Assembly: GCA_965277025.1 (NCBI GenBank)
Contig: OZ255706.1
Coordinates: 558,001-622,000 of the forward strand
Source: Methylomarinum sp965277025
GTDB taxonomy: Bacteria > Pseudomonadota > Gammaproteobacteria > Methylococcales > Methylomonadaceae
Direction: 5' to 3'
DNA: 64,000 nt
In this document: positions 27,396-37,503 of the stretch, in pieces
Numbering within the stretch: position 1 is the first letter of the stretch
Layout: every line of letters starts with the position of its first letter
Made by a program: the position numbers and the translations under genes
Notes under the pieces: model-generated
Database searches by the model: none
What the model was told of the DNA's origin: nothing
Seen by the model: the letters and a program-made list of their open reading frames with translations, nothing else

Positions 27396-28352
27396 TTATG
27401 GTTTTACCGCAATACCCCACGGATAGAGTCCGACAGCGACAGAGCGCGTTACTTTCATTGCTTCCAGATCGATAATGGAAATATCATTACTAACGCCATT
27501 GCTGGTATAAAGCCGTTTTCCATCCGGTGAAAAAGCCAGGTTCCAGACTCGCTGGCCAACCAGAAAATATCTTTCCACTTGCAGGGTTTGCGCATTGATC
27601 AGTGCGACACGATTGGCTGGCCCTAACGCCACGTAAGCCCACTGCCGATTCTTATCGACCACCACGCCCACCGGCTGGATATGGTCATCATTGACGCCGG
27701 CAATTTCAAAATGCAATGTCTTGATGATTTTATGTGTTGCGACATCCATCACGCTGAGCGTTCCACCCAATTCAGATGTCACCCACAATTGCTGGCTGTC
27801 GGCAGTAAAGAACAATCCTCGTGGACGCGGATCGACCAATGTGTTGTCAACAATGGTCAAAGAGTCCTGGTCAATCCAGTGCACCATATTAGTCGCTTCC
27901 GATGCACAAGCTGCCCACTTGTTATCAGGGCTGACAGCGACAGGCTCGGGTTCCACCCCAACGGTAATTTCCTTAATGGCCTTGGCCGATTCAATATCGA
28001 TGACAGTCAGTTGATTGTCGTCTTCATTGGAAACATACAAGCGTTTACCATCCGGGCCAATGGCGAATGTCTCCGGATCCTCGCCTGACGGCAATGTCCC
28101 GACCACTGCATAACTTATCGTATCTATGACCTGAATCGTATCGTCATCACTGGTTGCAATATACAAATGCTTAAAATCCTTACTGATACTGATGCCACGA
28201 GGCCGCTGACCTATGGGGACTGTTTTAAGCAGTTTGCCGGCAATTGGGTCAACCACCGCCAGAGCATTGTCTTTTTCCAGCGTCACGAAAACGGTTTCAG
28301 CAAGCACCTGACCAGATGCAAACAACAAAGCGAGATAAATAAAATGTTTCAT
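27396..28352 (-). CDS. Periplasmic YVTN-type beta-propeller protein
   Basis: A 318-residue protein with a signal peptide 'MKHFIYLALLFASGQVLAE' and about seven propeller blades. Each has a pattern like 'VVDPIAGKLLKTVPIGQRPRGISISKDFKHLYIATSDDDTIQ' or 'PDGKRLYVSNEDDNQLTVID'. It resembles beta-propellers found beside PQQ-dependent alcohol/methanol oxidation genes, where a role in electron transfer or signalling is proposed but not established. It follows the response regulator by 19 nt on the same strand, so the two form an apparent operon. Confidence 0.85.
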   Translation of the reverse strand: MKHFIYLALLFASGQVLAETVFVTLEKDNALAVVDPIAGKLLKTVPIGQRPRGISISKDFKHLYIATSDDDTIQVIDTISYAVVGTLPSGEDPETFAIGPDGKRLYVSNEDDNQLTVIDIESAKAIKEITVGVEPEPVAVSPDNKWAACASEATNMVHWIDQDSLTIVDNTLVDPRPRGLFFTADSQQLWVTSELGGTLSVMDVATHKIIKTLHFEIAGVNDDHIQPVGVVVDKNRQWAYVALGPANRVALINAQTLQVERYFLVGQRVWNLAFSPDGKRLYTSNGVSNDISIIDLEAMKVTRSVAVGLYPWGIAVKP

Positions 28353-28371
28353 AAATATCCTTGACAGGTTT

Positions 28372-29022
28372 TTAATGAACGGAATTGATCAACCCCTCAC
28401 GGGTCGCAATCAAAGTCATTTCCGCAATGGATTTGGTTCCAAGTTTTTCCTTGATGGCGGTGCTGTGGTTGCACACTGTCTTATAACTTAAACACAGTTT
28501 TTCGGCGATTTCCCGTGCTGTCATGCCATTGGCCAGCAAACAAAAAATATCAAACTCCCGGGGAGACAATTGTTTGACCAGGGTTTCTTCATCATTCGCC
28601 GCCATTGATGCCGCCAGCTTTTGCGCCAGTTCAGGCGCAATAAAGGTCTCGCCCTGACTGATTTTACTCACCGCCTCAGTCAACATTTCAGGGATACTGT
28701 TTTTCACAATATAGCCTTTAGCGCCCGCTTTTATGGCGCGCATAACATAAATCAATTCATCATGAATGCTGAATACCAGAATCTTGCATTCCGGATTCCG
28801 GCTTAACAGTCGGCGAATGGTTTCAAAACCGCCTATCCCCGGCATGGACAAGTCCAGCACAACGACATCCGACCGATGCTGGCTGTACATTTGACAAGCC
28901 GTTTCGCCACGTTCACATTCATAAACCCGATCGATATGATCCGATAGCCCTAAATAAGTTTTCAACCCGGTGCGGACGACAGCATGATCGTCAATCAACA
29001 GCACGCTCAAATCGCCACCCAC
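28372..29022 (-). CDS. NarL/FixJ-type response regulator
   Basis: A 216-residue regulator. The receiver has 'LLIDDHAVVRTGL' (acidic pocket), the phospho-acceptor D in 'VVVLDLSMPG' (about 57), and 'KAGAKGYIVK' with the conserved Lys. The C-terminal LuxR domain has 'QLSPREFDIFCLLANGMTAREIAEKLCLSYKTVCNHSTAIKEKLG'. The start is GTG at 29022, chosen because AAGGAG lies eight bases upstream. It resembles MoxX-type regulators that pair with MoxY-type kinases; such a kinase is encoded at 35001 on the other side of the IS mosaic. The pairing is an inference. Confidence 0.92.
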   Translation of the reverse strand: MGGDLSVLLIDDHAVVRTGLKTYLGLSDHIDRVYECERGETACQMYSQHRSDVVVLDLSMPGIGGFETIRRLLSRNPECKILVFSIHDELIYVMRAIKAGAKGYIVKNSIPEMLTEAVSKISQGETFIAPELAQKLAASMAANDEETLVKQLSPREFDIFCLLANGMTAREIAEKLCLSYKTVCNHSTAIKEKLGTKSIAEMTLIATREGLINSVH

Positions 29023-29059
29023 TTCTCACTCCTTCAGATACAAAATCTGCAAATCACTC

Positions 29060-29077
29060 ACTGATGTTACGCAGATT
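29060..29077. repeat. Possible IS-C end remnant next to IS66
   Basis: 'ACTGATGTTACGC' in this stretch equals the first 13 bases of the IS-C end, then the sequence leaves the IS-C consensus and meets the IS66 terminus at 29078. It may be the scar of an IS-C deletion, or chance. Confidence 0.3.
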
Positions 29078-29308
29078 GTAACTACTCAGCGTATTTTACC
29101 AAAAGCATCAGGTCACTGAGTAAATTCCGGTAATTTCCCCTTAAATACCAGTACCAACGCTTCAGAGGCACTGACATGATGTTTACGACAAGTGGATAGA
29201 TATCCCCGAATACGGCAGAAGGTGATGGCACCCTGCTCACTCCTGAAACACCCCGATATTTTTTGCTGCACCCTGGTCATGCGGATATCATTCTCACCGA
29301 GATTATTA

Positions 29309-30433
29309 TAGAAGTTACGCATTGACAGGCAATGTTAAACTATGGGTTTAAAAAATCCCAAAGTCAATGCAAGGCAAACCTTGATAAGAGAAATAACACG
29401 CCCCTCAACAGCCTGCTGTACATTACCCATGTATATTGGTTTTTTATTAAGTGAGCCGAAACAAGCTAGTTGTCGACGATTAGGAGAAGTCATGTCAATA
29501 TCACATGATAGCGTAAATCGATTTCTAAATCGGGAGCATTACACTGGGCGGGATTTATACAATGAAGCCAGCGCAAGCCTGAATTTAAAGGGCGGAACCT
29601 TGAGTGTTGACGATAGTGTTCTTGATAAACCTTATAGCCAATATATGGCATATGTCAGTTATTTTTGGTCGGGAAAACATCATAGAGCAGTCAAGGGAAT
29701 CAATCTTATCACGTTGTACTACACAGACATTCAAGGAAAACACCAACCACTGAATTTCCGGGTGGTCGATAAGGCGGAAGGAAAGACAAAAAATGACTAT
29801 TTTCAAGACATGCTGACCGAAGTATTAGCTTGGGGACTAGAACCTGGTTTTATAACAGGAGATAGCTGGTACAGTTGCGTGGATAATCTTAAATTGATAA
29901 GAAATCATCAGACAGGATTATTCTTTGCAGTGGAAGGTAATCGATTAGTCTCTGTTGAAAAAGGTTCATGGGTTCAAGTCAGGCAATTAGAAATCCCGGA
30001 AGACGGCTTAATGGTTTGGCTCAAAAATTTTGGGTATGTGAAATTATTTCGGACGACCTTGAAAGAACAAGTTCGCCATTACATAAGTTCACTACCTGAT
30101 GAAGAAAAAACCGCTGTTTTTGACAAGAAAGCATTTACCGAACAACATGATAGGCATTGGCAGATTGAGCAATATCATCGGGCAATAAAGCAGGTGTGTA
30201 ATATTGAGCGGTTCCAGGTTCGCAATAAAAGAGCAATAAATAATCATATTTTTTCTGCAATTTGTGGCTTTGTTCAATTACAAAAATTGAGCTTTGCAGA
30301 CGTGATTAATAATTGCTATGGCGTACAGCGGAATTTATTCAACGATGTTATGGCTTCGTTTATCGACACCTTTATGCCAAATATGAATCATTTAAACCCA
30401 AAATTCCGATCTGTTGTCAATGCGTAACTTCTA
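29309..30433 (+). mobile_element. IS-B copy 2, nested in IS66 copy 1
   Basis: The intact 1125-bp element has the standard ends and a 5-bp duplication TATTA at 29304-29308 and 30434-30438. Confidence 0.93.
29342..30427 (+). CDS. IS-B transposase (IS4-superfamily, IS701-like)
   Basis: A 361-residue intact transposase with the same triad as the copy at 10658 and only a few substitutions ('MAYVSYF', 'NLITLYY', 'NCYGVQ'). Confidence 0.88.
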   Translation: MGLKNPKVNARQTLIREITRPSTACCTLPMYIGFLLSEPKQASCRRLGEVMSISHDSVNRFLNREHYTGRDLYNEASASLNLKGGTLSVDDSVLDKPYSQYMAYVSYFWSGKHHRAVKGINLITLYYTDIQGKHQPLNFRVVDKAEGKTKNDYFQDMLTEVLAWGLEPGFITGDSWYSCVDNLKLIRNHQTGLFFAVEGNRLVSVEKGSWVQVRQLEIPEDGLMVWLKNFGYVKLFRTTLKEQVRHYISSLPDEEKTAVFDKKAFTEQHDRHWQIEQYHRAIKQVCNIERFQVRNKRAINNHIFSAICGFVQLQKLSFADVINNCYGVQRNLFNDVMASFIDTFMPNMNHLNPKFRSVVNA

Positions 30434-30935
30434 TATTAGTAAATGGCACATCTATTTCTCTCATAAAGCGTAAGACATCATCCTGGTAATTGATCAGCCG
30501 TTCCAGTAAGTTTCTGGATTTACTGCGCTTGAGGCGCCCACGTTTGGGTTTACCGGGCAACGGGGTTGGTGGCGGACATTCAATTTGTGCTTTCTCTAAT
30601 AAATCTCGATATCGTCGTCGATAACAGGCCGCTTTTCTTGCTTCAAGCTTCCCCCCTGCATCATCGACGACCTGATTGATCTTTTTTAACAGGGTTTCCA
30701 TTTCTTTGGCCCACTGCTGTCCATCCTGCTCCCGGGCACGGGTCAGTTCACGCAGATGATGCGCATTGCACAAGGCATGAGTGAAGGGGGACTTGTAGTA
30801 AGGCTTCCAGTGATCGTGGCATAAAATGCCATGAAAGTCAGGCAGGATGCCAATGACATCCATCGCTTCCTTGCCCCGTTTTACATGGGGAAAATAATGT
30901 GTCCATAAATCATTAGAAGCACAATGCAACCAGTA

Positions 30936-31062
30936 TAGAAGTTACGCATTGACAACAGATCGAAATTTTGGGTTTAAATGATTCATATTTGGCATAAAGG
31001 TGTCGATAAACGAAGCCATAACATCGTTGAATAAATTCCGCTGTACGCTATAGCAATTATTA
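30936..31062 (-). mobile_element. IS-B copy 3, 127-bp terminal fragment
   Basis: It equals the first 127 bp of IS-B copy 1 (10652-10778), including the terminal repeat TAGAAGTTACGCATTGACA. It then stops at the TATTA where IS-C copy 3 begins. The other ~1 kb of IS-B is not found beyond IS-C. Confidence 0.85.
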
Positions 31063-32168
31063 ACTGATGTTACGCGGTCTTGAATTGTTGCAATTCAGCA
31101 AAAGCCTGCCGAATAGCCTTGATATATAATTTAGCCTTCAAAGCAAAATGATTGGTTTGGTGTTTTATTTTGAGACACTCCAGTTTAAAGACCGCCATAA
31201 TGGCCATAAAAATATGATTGTTTTGTGTTGTTGGGGTACGAGTAGGCGACTTTGCCAACCCGGCATTGGATTTCAATGATTTATGAAATTCTTCGACTTT
31301 CCAGCGTTTCTGATAGATTGCCGCAACCTTTTTACCCGTTAATGTTAAATCACTGCACACCAGATTAACGGTTGCCGTACTGCCGTCTTTGTTTGTAAAG
31401 ATTCGCCGGACAATCAGGACTTCATGTGGGTAGCCTTTTAGCCAGCCGCGTACTGCTTGTTTATCCTCTAATGCAATGTCACTGACACGGGTAAATTTTC
31501 CTTGTTTCTTGTCGTCAACGCTCAACGCCACCAAACGATTATCCTTTAAAGCCCCAATGAAATGTTTGTCTTTGTCAACAATAAACTCCAGATTCTCTTT
31601 AGCCGTAAACCAGCTATCCATCAACACATAGCGAAATTGAAGCCGATTGTTCAAACACTGTTGAATCATCGCACGCATCAGCTCATTTTTGGTCACCGTA
31701 GCCATTCGTTTAACCTGCTTTGTTTTGATATCACAAAACTGAATCGGTTTTTTGACCACTTCAAAGGCTACGGGTATCGAAACATTGCCCGTATGATACA
31801 AGGCATTCAATAGATTGATGCCTTTGACTGACCGCCCCTGGCAATGGTCATAATGCCAACAAATGACTTCATTCTCGTCTGTCCATTGCTTCTCCTGGAT
31901 TGTATCGTCAAAAATCAAACACCCTGATTCTTCTTCAATCTTCCGGACTGTTCGTTTAACCTCCAGCCAGAGGTCTTTTGATGTGTACGTCCTGGACGAT
32001 AAAAAACGCGTGATACTATCATGGCTAACTTCTCCATCTAACATTGACGACAAACCCGTCGCCGTCGCATAGCTCGTATTGCTGATTAAATAGTCTGTGT
32101 ACAGGTCTAATTTCTCTTTGTTCATCCTCAAATTTTATCAATTATCCAGCGTAGCGCGTAACATCAGT
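31063..32168 (-). mobile_element. IS-C copy 3, junction of two different flanks
   Basis: The element is a complete 1106 bp, but the flanking 5-mers differ: TATTA on the left (inside IS-B) and AAGTA on the right (inside the IS66 left end). Copies 1 and 2 have perfect duplications. The mismatch indicates a recombinant between two IS-C insertions or an adjacent deletion. Confidence 0.88.
31070..32131 (-). CDS. IS-C transposase (IS4-superfamily, IS701-like)
   Basis: A 353-residue intact copy. At the N-terminal side it matches copy 1 ('LDGEVSHD', 'EESGCLIF') while the rest matches copy 2 ('GYPHEV', 'HKSLKSN'). This mosaic pattern fits the idea that the element is a recombinant. Confidence 0.87.
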   Translation of the reverse strand: MRMNKEKLDLYTDYLISNTSYATATGLSSMLDGEVSHDSITRFLSSRTYTSKDLWLEVKRTVRKIEEESGCLIFDDTIQEKQWTDENEVICWHYDHCQGRSVKGINLLNALYHTGNVSIPVAFEVVKKPIQFCDIKTKQVKRMATVTKNELMRAMIQQCLNNRLQFRYVLMDSWFTAKENLEFIVDKDKHFIGALKDNRLVALSVDDKKQGKFTRVSDIALEDKQAVRGWLKGYPHEVLIVRRIFTNKDGSTATVNLVCSDLTLTGKKVAAIYQKRWKVEEFHKSLKSNAGLAKSPTRTPTTQNNHIFMAIMAVFKLECLKIKHQTNHFALKAKLYIKAIRQAFAELQQFKTA

Positions 32169-33857
32169 AAGTAAAAAAACTGCTTGACACGATTTTAGCG
32201 TTATTTTTGATTTTCTAACGGCAACACCTGGCGCAAGAGGTTTACTGTATTAGCCTGCGTTAGTTGAGGCGTGTTGCCTTATAAGCACTGCCCGATAGCC
32301 CTGCTGCCGTGCATTTCTAAAATACGATGACGGGCAACACAGAGGCAAAAATTCGTATTTCAAAAGCCATGAGACAAGAGTCCTGTACTTAAACCCACAG
32401 GCCGTTTCATTGAAGATTGATTCCATTGATGTAGAGGCTGCCATTACCAATGCCCGGCAGCTGATTGAAGATGAAGCCGATTTATCTCCGGCGCTGCGGT
32501 CTTCGCTGGAGATATTGTTGTTGCTGGTCACGCTCTTGATGCATCGGCTCGGACTTAACAGCAGTAACAGTTCCAGGCCGCCATCAAGTGATCCTGATCG
32601 TAAAAGGAAAGCACGGGCTGGATCAAAAAAACCAGGTGGTGGACAGAAAGGGCATATTGGCACCACGCTGGTTAAAGTCGATGATCCCGATGACGTTATC
32701 TCCATCAAGATTGATCGCCGTACCTTGCCAGCCGGAAGCTACACGGCAGATGGCTTTGAAACCCGGCAGGTATTTGATATTGATATTTCACGGATTGTGA
32801 CGGAATATCGTGCGCAAAGGCTTATCGATGAACAAGGTCGTCGGTTTGTTGCTCCTTTTCCCGAGGGCGTAACAAAAGCCGTGCAATATGGTGACCAACT
32901 CAAGGCGCACGCCGTGTATCTTTCGCAGTACCAATTATTGCCCTGCCAGCGCATCAAGGATTATTTTTCCGATCAATTACAGATCCCCATCAGTGAAGGT
33001 TCGTTGGTTAATTTCAATCAACCAGCCTTTGAGAAGCTGGCATCCTTTGAGCCGATTTGCAAGCAAAGACTGGCGGCAGCTTCTGTTGTACATGCCGATG
33101 AAACGGGCATTAACATCAATGGCGCCAAGTACTGGTTGCATTGTGCTTCTAATGATTTATGGACACATTATTTTCCCCATGTAAAACGGGGCAAGGAAGC
33201 GATGGATGTCATTGGCATCCTGCCTGACTTTCATGGCATTTTATGCCACGATCACTGGAAGCCTTACTACAAGTCCCCCTTCACTCATGCCTTGTGCAAT
33301 GCGCATCATCTGCGTGAACTGACCCGTGCCCGGGAGCAGGATGGACAGCAGTGGGCCAAAGAAATGGAAACCCTGTTAAAAAAGATCAATCAGGTCGTCG
33401 ATGATGCAGGGGGGAAGCTTGAAGCAAGAAAAGCGGCCTGTTATCGACGACGATATCGAGATTTATTAGAGAAAGCACAAATTGAATGTCCGCCACCAAC
33501 CCCGTTGCCCGGTAAACCCAAACGTGGGCGCCTCAAGCGCAGTAAATCCAGAAACTTACTGGAACGGCTGATCAATTACCAGGATGATGTCTTACGCTTT
33601 ATGAGAGAAATAGATGTGCCATTTACTAATAATCTCGGTGAGAATGATATCCGCATGACCAAGGTGCAGCAAAAAATATCGGGGTGTTTCAGGAGTGAGC
33701 AGGGTGCCATCACCTTCTGCCGTATTCGGGGATATCTATCCACTTGTCGTAAACATCATGTCAGTGCCTCTGAAGCGTTGGTACTGGTATTTAAGGGGAA
33801 ATTACCGGAATTTACTCAGTGACCTGATGCTTTTGGTAAAATACGCTGAGTAGTTAC
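32169..33857 (+). mobile_element. IS66-family element, copy 2, left end clipped
   Basis: It matches copy 3 in the opposite orientation from 'AAGTAAAAAAACTGC' to the terminus CGCTGAGTAGTTAC ending at 33857. The first ~20 bp with the left inverted repeat are lost at the IS-C junction. The 8 bp beyond the right end (GTATCTTT) are not matched on the other side, so no duplication survives. It truncates the downstream glycosyltransferase gene. Confidence 0.9.
32410..33822 (+). CDS. IS66-family transposase (TnpC-like)
   Basis: A 470-residue intact transposase with a TTG start. The N-terminal coiled region 'LLLVTLLMHRLGLNSSNSSRPPSSDPDRKRK' is the IS66 leader, followed by 'KPGGGQKGHIGTTL'. The DDE core includes 'VVHADETGININGAKYWLHCASN' (D near 228), 'GILCHDHWKPYY' (D near 280) and 'NNLGENDIRMTKVQQKISG' (E near 418). 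No tnpA or tnpB genes accompany it, so this is a single-gene IS66 variant. An identical protein is encoded by copy 3. Confidence 0.93.
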   Translation: MKIDSIDVEAAITNARQLIEDEADLSPALRSSLEILLLLVTLLMHRLGLNSSNSSRPPSSDPDRKRKARAGSKKPGGGQKGHIGTTLVKVDDPDDVISIKIDRRTLPAGSYTADGFETRQVFDIDISRIVTEYRAQRLIDEQGRRFVAPFPEGVTKAVQYGDQLKAHAVYLSQYQLLPCQRIKDYFSDQLQIPISEGSLVNFNQPAFEKLASFEPICKQRLAAASVVHADETGININGAKYWLHCASNDLWTHYFPHVKRGKEAMDVIGILPDFHGILCHDHWKPYYKSPFTHALCNAHHLRELTRAREQDGQQWAKEMETLLKKINQVVDDAGGKLEARKAACYRRRYRDLLEKAQIECPPPTPLPGKPKRGRLKRSKSRNLLERLINYQDDVLRFMREIDVPFTNNLGENDIRMTKVQQKISGCFRSEQGAITFCRIRGYLSTCRKHHVSASEALVLVFKGKLPEFTQ

Positions 33858-33866
33858 GTATCTTTA

Positions 33867-34967
33867 ATGGTCAGTGTTTTTGTCATTAGCAGTTCAGGTT
33901 CTCGCGTTGCATTATTGGCTTTGGTGTTGTCGTTACCGTTAATGCTCATCAGCCGCTGGCGCTGGATAAAACAGGATAAAAAACGCTGGCTTGTCATTGC
34001 GTTGCTGATTGCCAGCGTTGCTGGCGTTAGCCATATACACGAAAAAAATCGCGGCATGAGTAATGCGATGAACAAAATAACCGCGATGAATGCCGGCTTT
34101 TCCGGCTCTGTCCGTTTGGGTATGTACAGTATCGCTCTGGACTTGATCAAGGACAAACCCTGGATGGGACATGGTATTGGCAGTTTTGTTCGCGTCTGGC
34201 AGCTGGCGAAACCGGCGTTTTATGCCCGTCACCCTACAGCCCGCTTACCTGAAAAAAGGGTCGGCCATCCACATAACGAGTTGATTTACTGGCTGGTCGA
34301 GGGCGGCGTGGTAATGGCTTTCAGCCTGGCCCTGGTTGCATTGGTTACATTATTGTCGCTATGGCGCTTGACTGTTTCAAGGCGTTACGCCTATATGGCC
34401 TTGTTAATCCCGATCGCCTTGCATACCCAGGTTGAATTGCCGTTTTATATATCGTCTTTACACTGGTTTTTATTCCTTTTTTTATTGTTTATGGCATTAA
34501 CTCCATCAGCAACTGTTTACAGTGCGCCATACTTGTCAAAAATTCAGTCACCGCTGCAAATATCCGCCTTGTCTTTATTTGTGATTGGGGCGGCTTTTCT
34601 AGTACACAGCATGGCATCCAGCCTTGAGATCAAACATTATTTACAGCATCGCTTGGCAAAAACAACGCCTTTTCCCAGAGGCGTGAATAACCCCTATTTC
34701 AGTCAGCGTGTTTCCGAGCATATGATGCGTTCTTTGCTGTTTATCAGCATGAAAGCAGGAATTAAAAAGAATGCCCGGAATTATGCTGACTGGGGCGAAA
34801 AAACATTAAAATACAACCCTCATATCGTCATTTATAAATCTACCGCTATGGCTTTTGAGTATTTGCAAGAAGCTGACAAACAATGCGCCATCGCCACAGA
34901 AGGCAATGCGGTTTATCCAATGGACAAGATGTTGAAAAAAATGGCAAAACAATGCCGCTTACAATAG
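33867..34967 (+). pseudogene. O-antigen ligase / PglL-type O-oligosaccharyltransferase, 5'-truncated
   Basis: 366 residues of the C-terminal half of a multi-span membrane enzyme. The Wzy_C part has 'SSSGSRVALLALVLSLPLML' and the large periplasmic loop 'DKPWMGHGIGSFVRVWQ' with 'GHPHNELIYWLVEGG'. Four or more hydrophobic spans follow, then a soluble tail 'KTLKYNPHIVIYKSTAMAFEYLQEADKQ' typical of Wzy_C_2. Full-length proteins are about 550-600 residues; about 200 N-terminal residues are missing because the IS66 terminus lies 10 bp upstream of the first Met. Members transfer lipid-linked glycans to proteins or lipid A core in the periplasm. This copy is probably inactive. Confidence 0.75.
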
Positions 34968-35000
34968 ATGTACCACCGGCTGTACTTTCTTAGAGATTTT

Positions 35001-36341
35001 ATGCAAACAAAAAGCCTGCGCTTTCAGATTACTTCCCGAATTTTGTTATTGTCACTGTGCATCATGTTATTAGGCGGGGGTATCGCAATATGGCAAGCTC
35101 GCAAGGCGGTCAATAACGAGGTTGCCTCTTCCATCAATCTGGCCCTGCAACTGGTGCGTCTGGTGTTCAGTGGTGCGGCGCATAGCGATATCGATGAAAC
35201 TGACTGGATTTATCGGCTGAAAGGTTTGAAGCAAACCCGACACCTGGATATTCAGCTGAAAATGCCTTCCGGCCGTGTTATCGAAATCACCGCAGATAAA
35301 AAAAAGCTGGAAAGACCTGACTCGCCGCCACAATGGTTCATAAACCTGGTCAGCAGCCAGTACCCGAAAGCCGAATATCCCATTAAAACCGCAGAGGGCA
35401 AACTGCTTACCTTGATTATCCAGGCCAACCCGATGGATGAAATCACAGAGGTCTGGGATGAAAGTATCGCTTTTTTTATCACTATCAGTCTGTTGGTAGT
35501 GCTTACCTTTCTGGCCGTAAATTATGTTTTCAATAAATCCTTCAAGGCTATAAATACCATTGTCGATACGCTGAAACAGATAGAAACGGGTGAATACAGT
35601 AAAAAACTGCCAGATTTTTCCACCCAGGAATATGATCATATCGCCCGCGCCATCAATCATATGACCGATGTTCTGGAAAAGGTGCGCCAGCAAAACCAGT
35701 CTTTGACCCAACATTCTCTTAAAATACAGGAAGAAGAACGCCAGCGTTTGTCCCAGGAATTACACGATGAGTTAGGCCAGTCATTGACTGCCATTAAAGT
35801 CATGTCGGCAACGGCCGCACATAAAAAAGCAGATGTTCAAAGGTTAATGCAATCGGTAGCCGAAATCTGTGACCATTTGATGCGGGTGGTTCGTTCAATG
35901 ATGCAGCAGTTACATCCGTTGATTTTGACCGAGCTGGGTTTGAAGGAAACCCTAGAAGATTTAATCAATCATTGGCAGGAGCGTAACAACGATATAAAGG
36001 TTGGATTCGAATGTGACGAGGATGTCACTTATCTAGATCATAGTATTGCTATCCAGCTGTTTCGGGTGGTGCAGGAGTCTTTGACCAATATCAGTCGTCA
36101 CGCTCGGGCGAGCCGTGTATCGATTGTATTGACGATTGAAGAGAAACCAGAACATTGTTTACACCTGAAGATCAGCGATAATGGCAAAGGTTTTGACGCA
36201 AACCATATCTCGACAGGATTCGGTTTGCTCAGTATGAAAGAGCGGGTGAAATCATTAGGAGGCGAGTTTTCGATTAAATCAAATCCCGAACAAGGAACCA
36301 CTTTACAGATCACTGTAGTTGCAAACGATGGGTTTCGCTAA
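35001..36341 (+). CDS. LapD/MoxY-type sensor histidine kinase (HisKA_3)
   Basis: About 446 residues. It has an N-terminal membrane span ('ILLLSLCIMLLGGGIAIWQA', about 10-30), a periplasmic LapD/MoxY-like region to about 155, a second span 'FFITISLLVVLTFLAVNYVF', and a HAMP-like stretch. The HisKA_3 dimerisation helix 'EEERQRLSQELHDELGQSLTAIKV' contains the phospho-accepting His (about 255). The HATPase has 'VVQESLTNISRHARAS', 'ISDNGKGFD' and 'GFGLLSMKERVKSLGG'. The start is placed at 'MQTKSLRFQI', as in the family; an in-frame ATG lies 33 nt upstream. MoxY-type kinases signal to NarL-type regulators such as the one at 28372. Confidence 0.88.
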   Translation: MQTKSLRFQITSRILLLSLCIMLLGGGIAIWQARKAVNNEVASSINLALQLVRLVFSGAAHSDIDETDWIYRLKGLKQTRHLDIQLKMPSGRVIEITADKKKLERPDSPPQWFINLVSSQYPKAEYPIKTAEGKLLTLIIQANPMDEITEVWDESIAFFITISLLVVLTFLAVNYVFNKSFKAINTIVDTLKQIETGEYSKKLPDFSTQEYDHIARAINHMTDVLEKVRQQNQSLTQHSLKIQEEERQRLSQELHDELGQSLTAIKVMSATAAHKKADVQRLMQSVAEICDHLMRVVRSMMQQLHPLILTELGLKETLEDLINHWQERNNDIKVGFECDEDVTYLDHSIAIQLFRVVQESLTNISRHARASRVSIVLTIEEKPEHCLHLKISDNGKGFDANHISTGFGLLSMKERVKSLGGEFSIKSNPEQGTTLQITVVANDGFR

Positions 36342-37503
36342 CGCTCTCGGCAACTGCTCCTGCGTTGCTCTACCTCCTGCATCCATGCAATCGTACCCAT
36401 CCTACGCTAGATAGATAATGATTTAAATAGATTTAACTTAATGGCAGTGAGGCGAGAGCTTGGGATCCTGCAAAAATAGCTTTTGGCTCAGCCATGAAAA
36501 GGGGCGGGTAAAATGGCGTCATCGGCACTTTCCGGCTACACTGAAAAGTATGACCGCTTTTACCGCCACTTAACCCAATGTTTGCCAGACTTCTTGTTTA
36601 CATCGCTTATTTTTTAAAAAATTCTTCACGATACCAGCGTACCAAGCACTTTTTTATGATTTTTTAGAAAATCCCAAAAGTAAAAACAAAACCCGTTTCG
36701 ATCTGTTTATGATCACCCTGGTGATGATCAGTGTCTCGACACTGGTTTATCAGGTTGAACACGAACTGGGGGAATGGGGGCTCTGGTTGGAATACTTTGT
36801 CGTCACTGTATTTATTATCGAATACCTGCTCCGCATGTGGGTTTATTCCGACAGCCATCGATTAATTACCGATTATTACGAGCACTGCGAATATCTCTCG
36901 ATTCGCTTCAGTGTAATCAAGGCAATCAGAAAAGTCATTCGCAGTAAATTGGAATATATGTTTACACCGGTGGCGATTATCGATTTGCTGGCGATCCTGC
37001 CCAGCTATCGTTCCGTTCGGATTTTACGCATCTTTCTGATATTCCGGCTGTTCAAACTGCTTCGCTATTCGCAAAACATGAAAATGTTTGCCGATATTAT
37101 TCGCAGCAAGCGCTTTGAACTGCTGACTCTGATGGTCTTTTTAGGCTTTCTGGTATTTATTGCCAGCATCGCCATTTATCTGTTTGAAAACCCGACTGCC
37201 GGCGGCCAGGTCGGTCATTTATACGATGCGATTTACTGGGCTATTGTCACTATCTCCACTGTCGGTTATGGCGATATTACGCCAATGACAACCGGTGGCC
37301 GTTTGGTCACGATGGTGCTGATTCTGGCCAGTTTAGGGGTGCTGGCCTTTTTCACCTCCATCATTGTCGCCGCCTTTAACGATCAAATTGATGTATTGAG
37401 AACCAACCGGACATTTTCAGAAGTGGAGCGGCTGTCTGATGTCATTATTATTTGTGGATTTGGCCGGGTGGGGCAACAACTTGCGGAGTTATTAGCCAAA
37501 GAT

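Larger units (their letters stand above)
29113..30929 (-). pseudogene. IS66 transposase fragment split by IS-B
   Basis: About 230 C-terminal residues remain, from 'MHCASNDLWTHYFPHVKRG' (30929 side) to 'SEALVLVFKGKLPEFTQ' (29113). Removing IS-B and one TATTA duplication joins 'MREIDVPFTN' to 'NLGENDIRM' in frame. The N-terminal zinc-finger-like and early catalytic regions are absent. One substitution, R for K in 'RMTRVQQKI', distinguishes it from the other two copies. Confidence 0.85.
29078..30935 (-). mobile_element. IS66-family element, copy 1, partial and interrupted by IS-B
   Basis: One terminus (GTAACTACTCAGCG) lies at 29078. The transposase C-terminal segments are at 29113-29308 and 30434-30935; between them is IS-B copy 2. 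The element stops at 30935, where an IS-B fragment begins, so the N-terminal half of the transposase and the second end are missing. 29078-29308 and 30439-30935 together match 38653-39378 of the complete copy 3. Confidence 0.85.
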
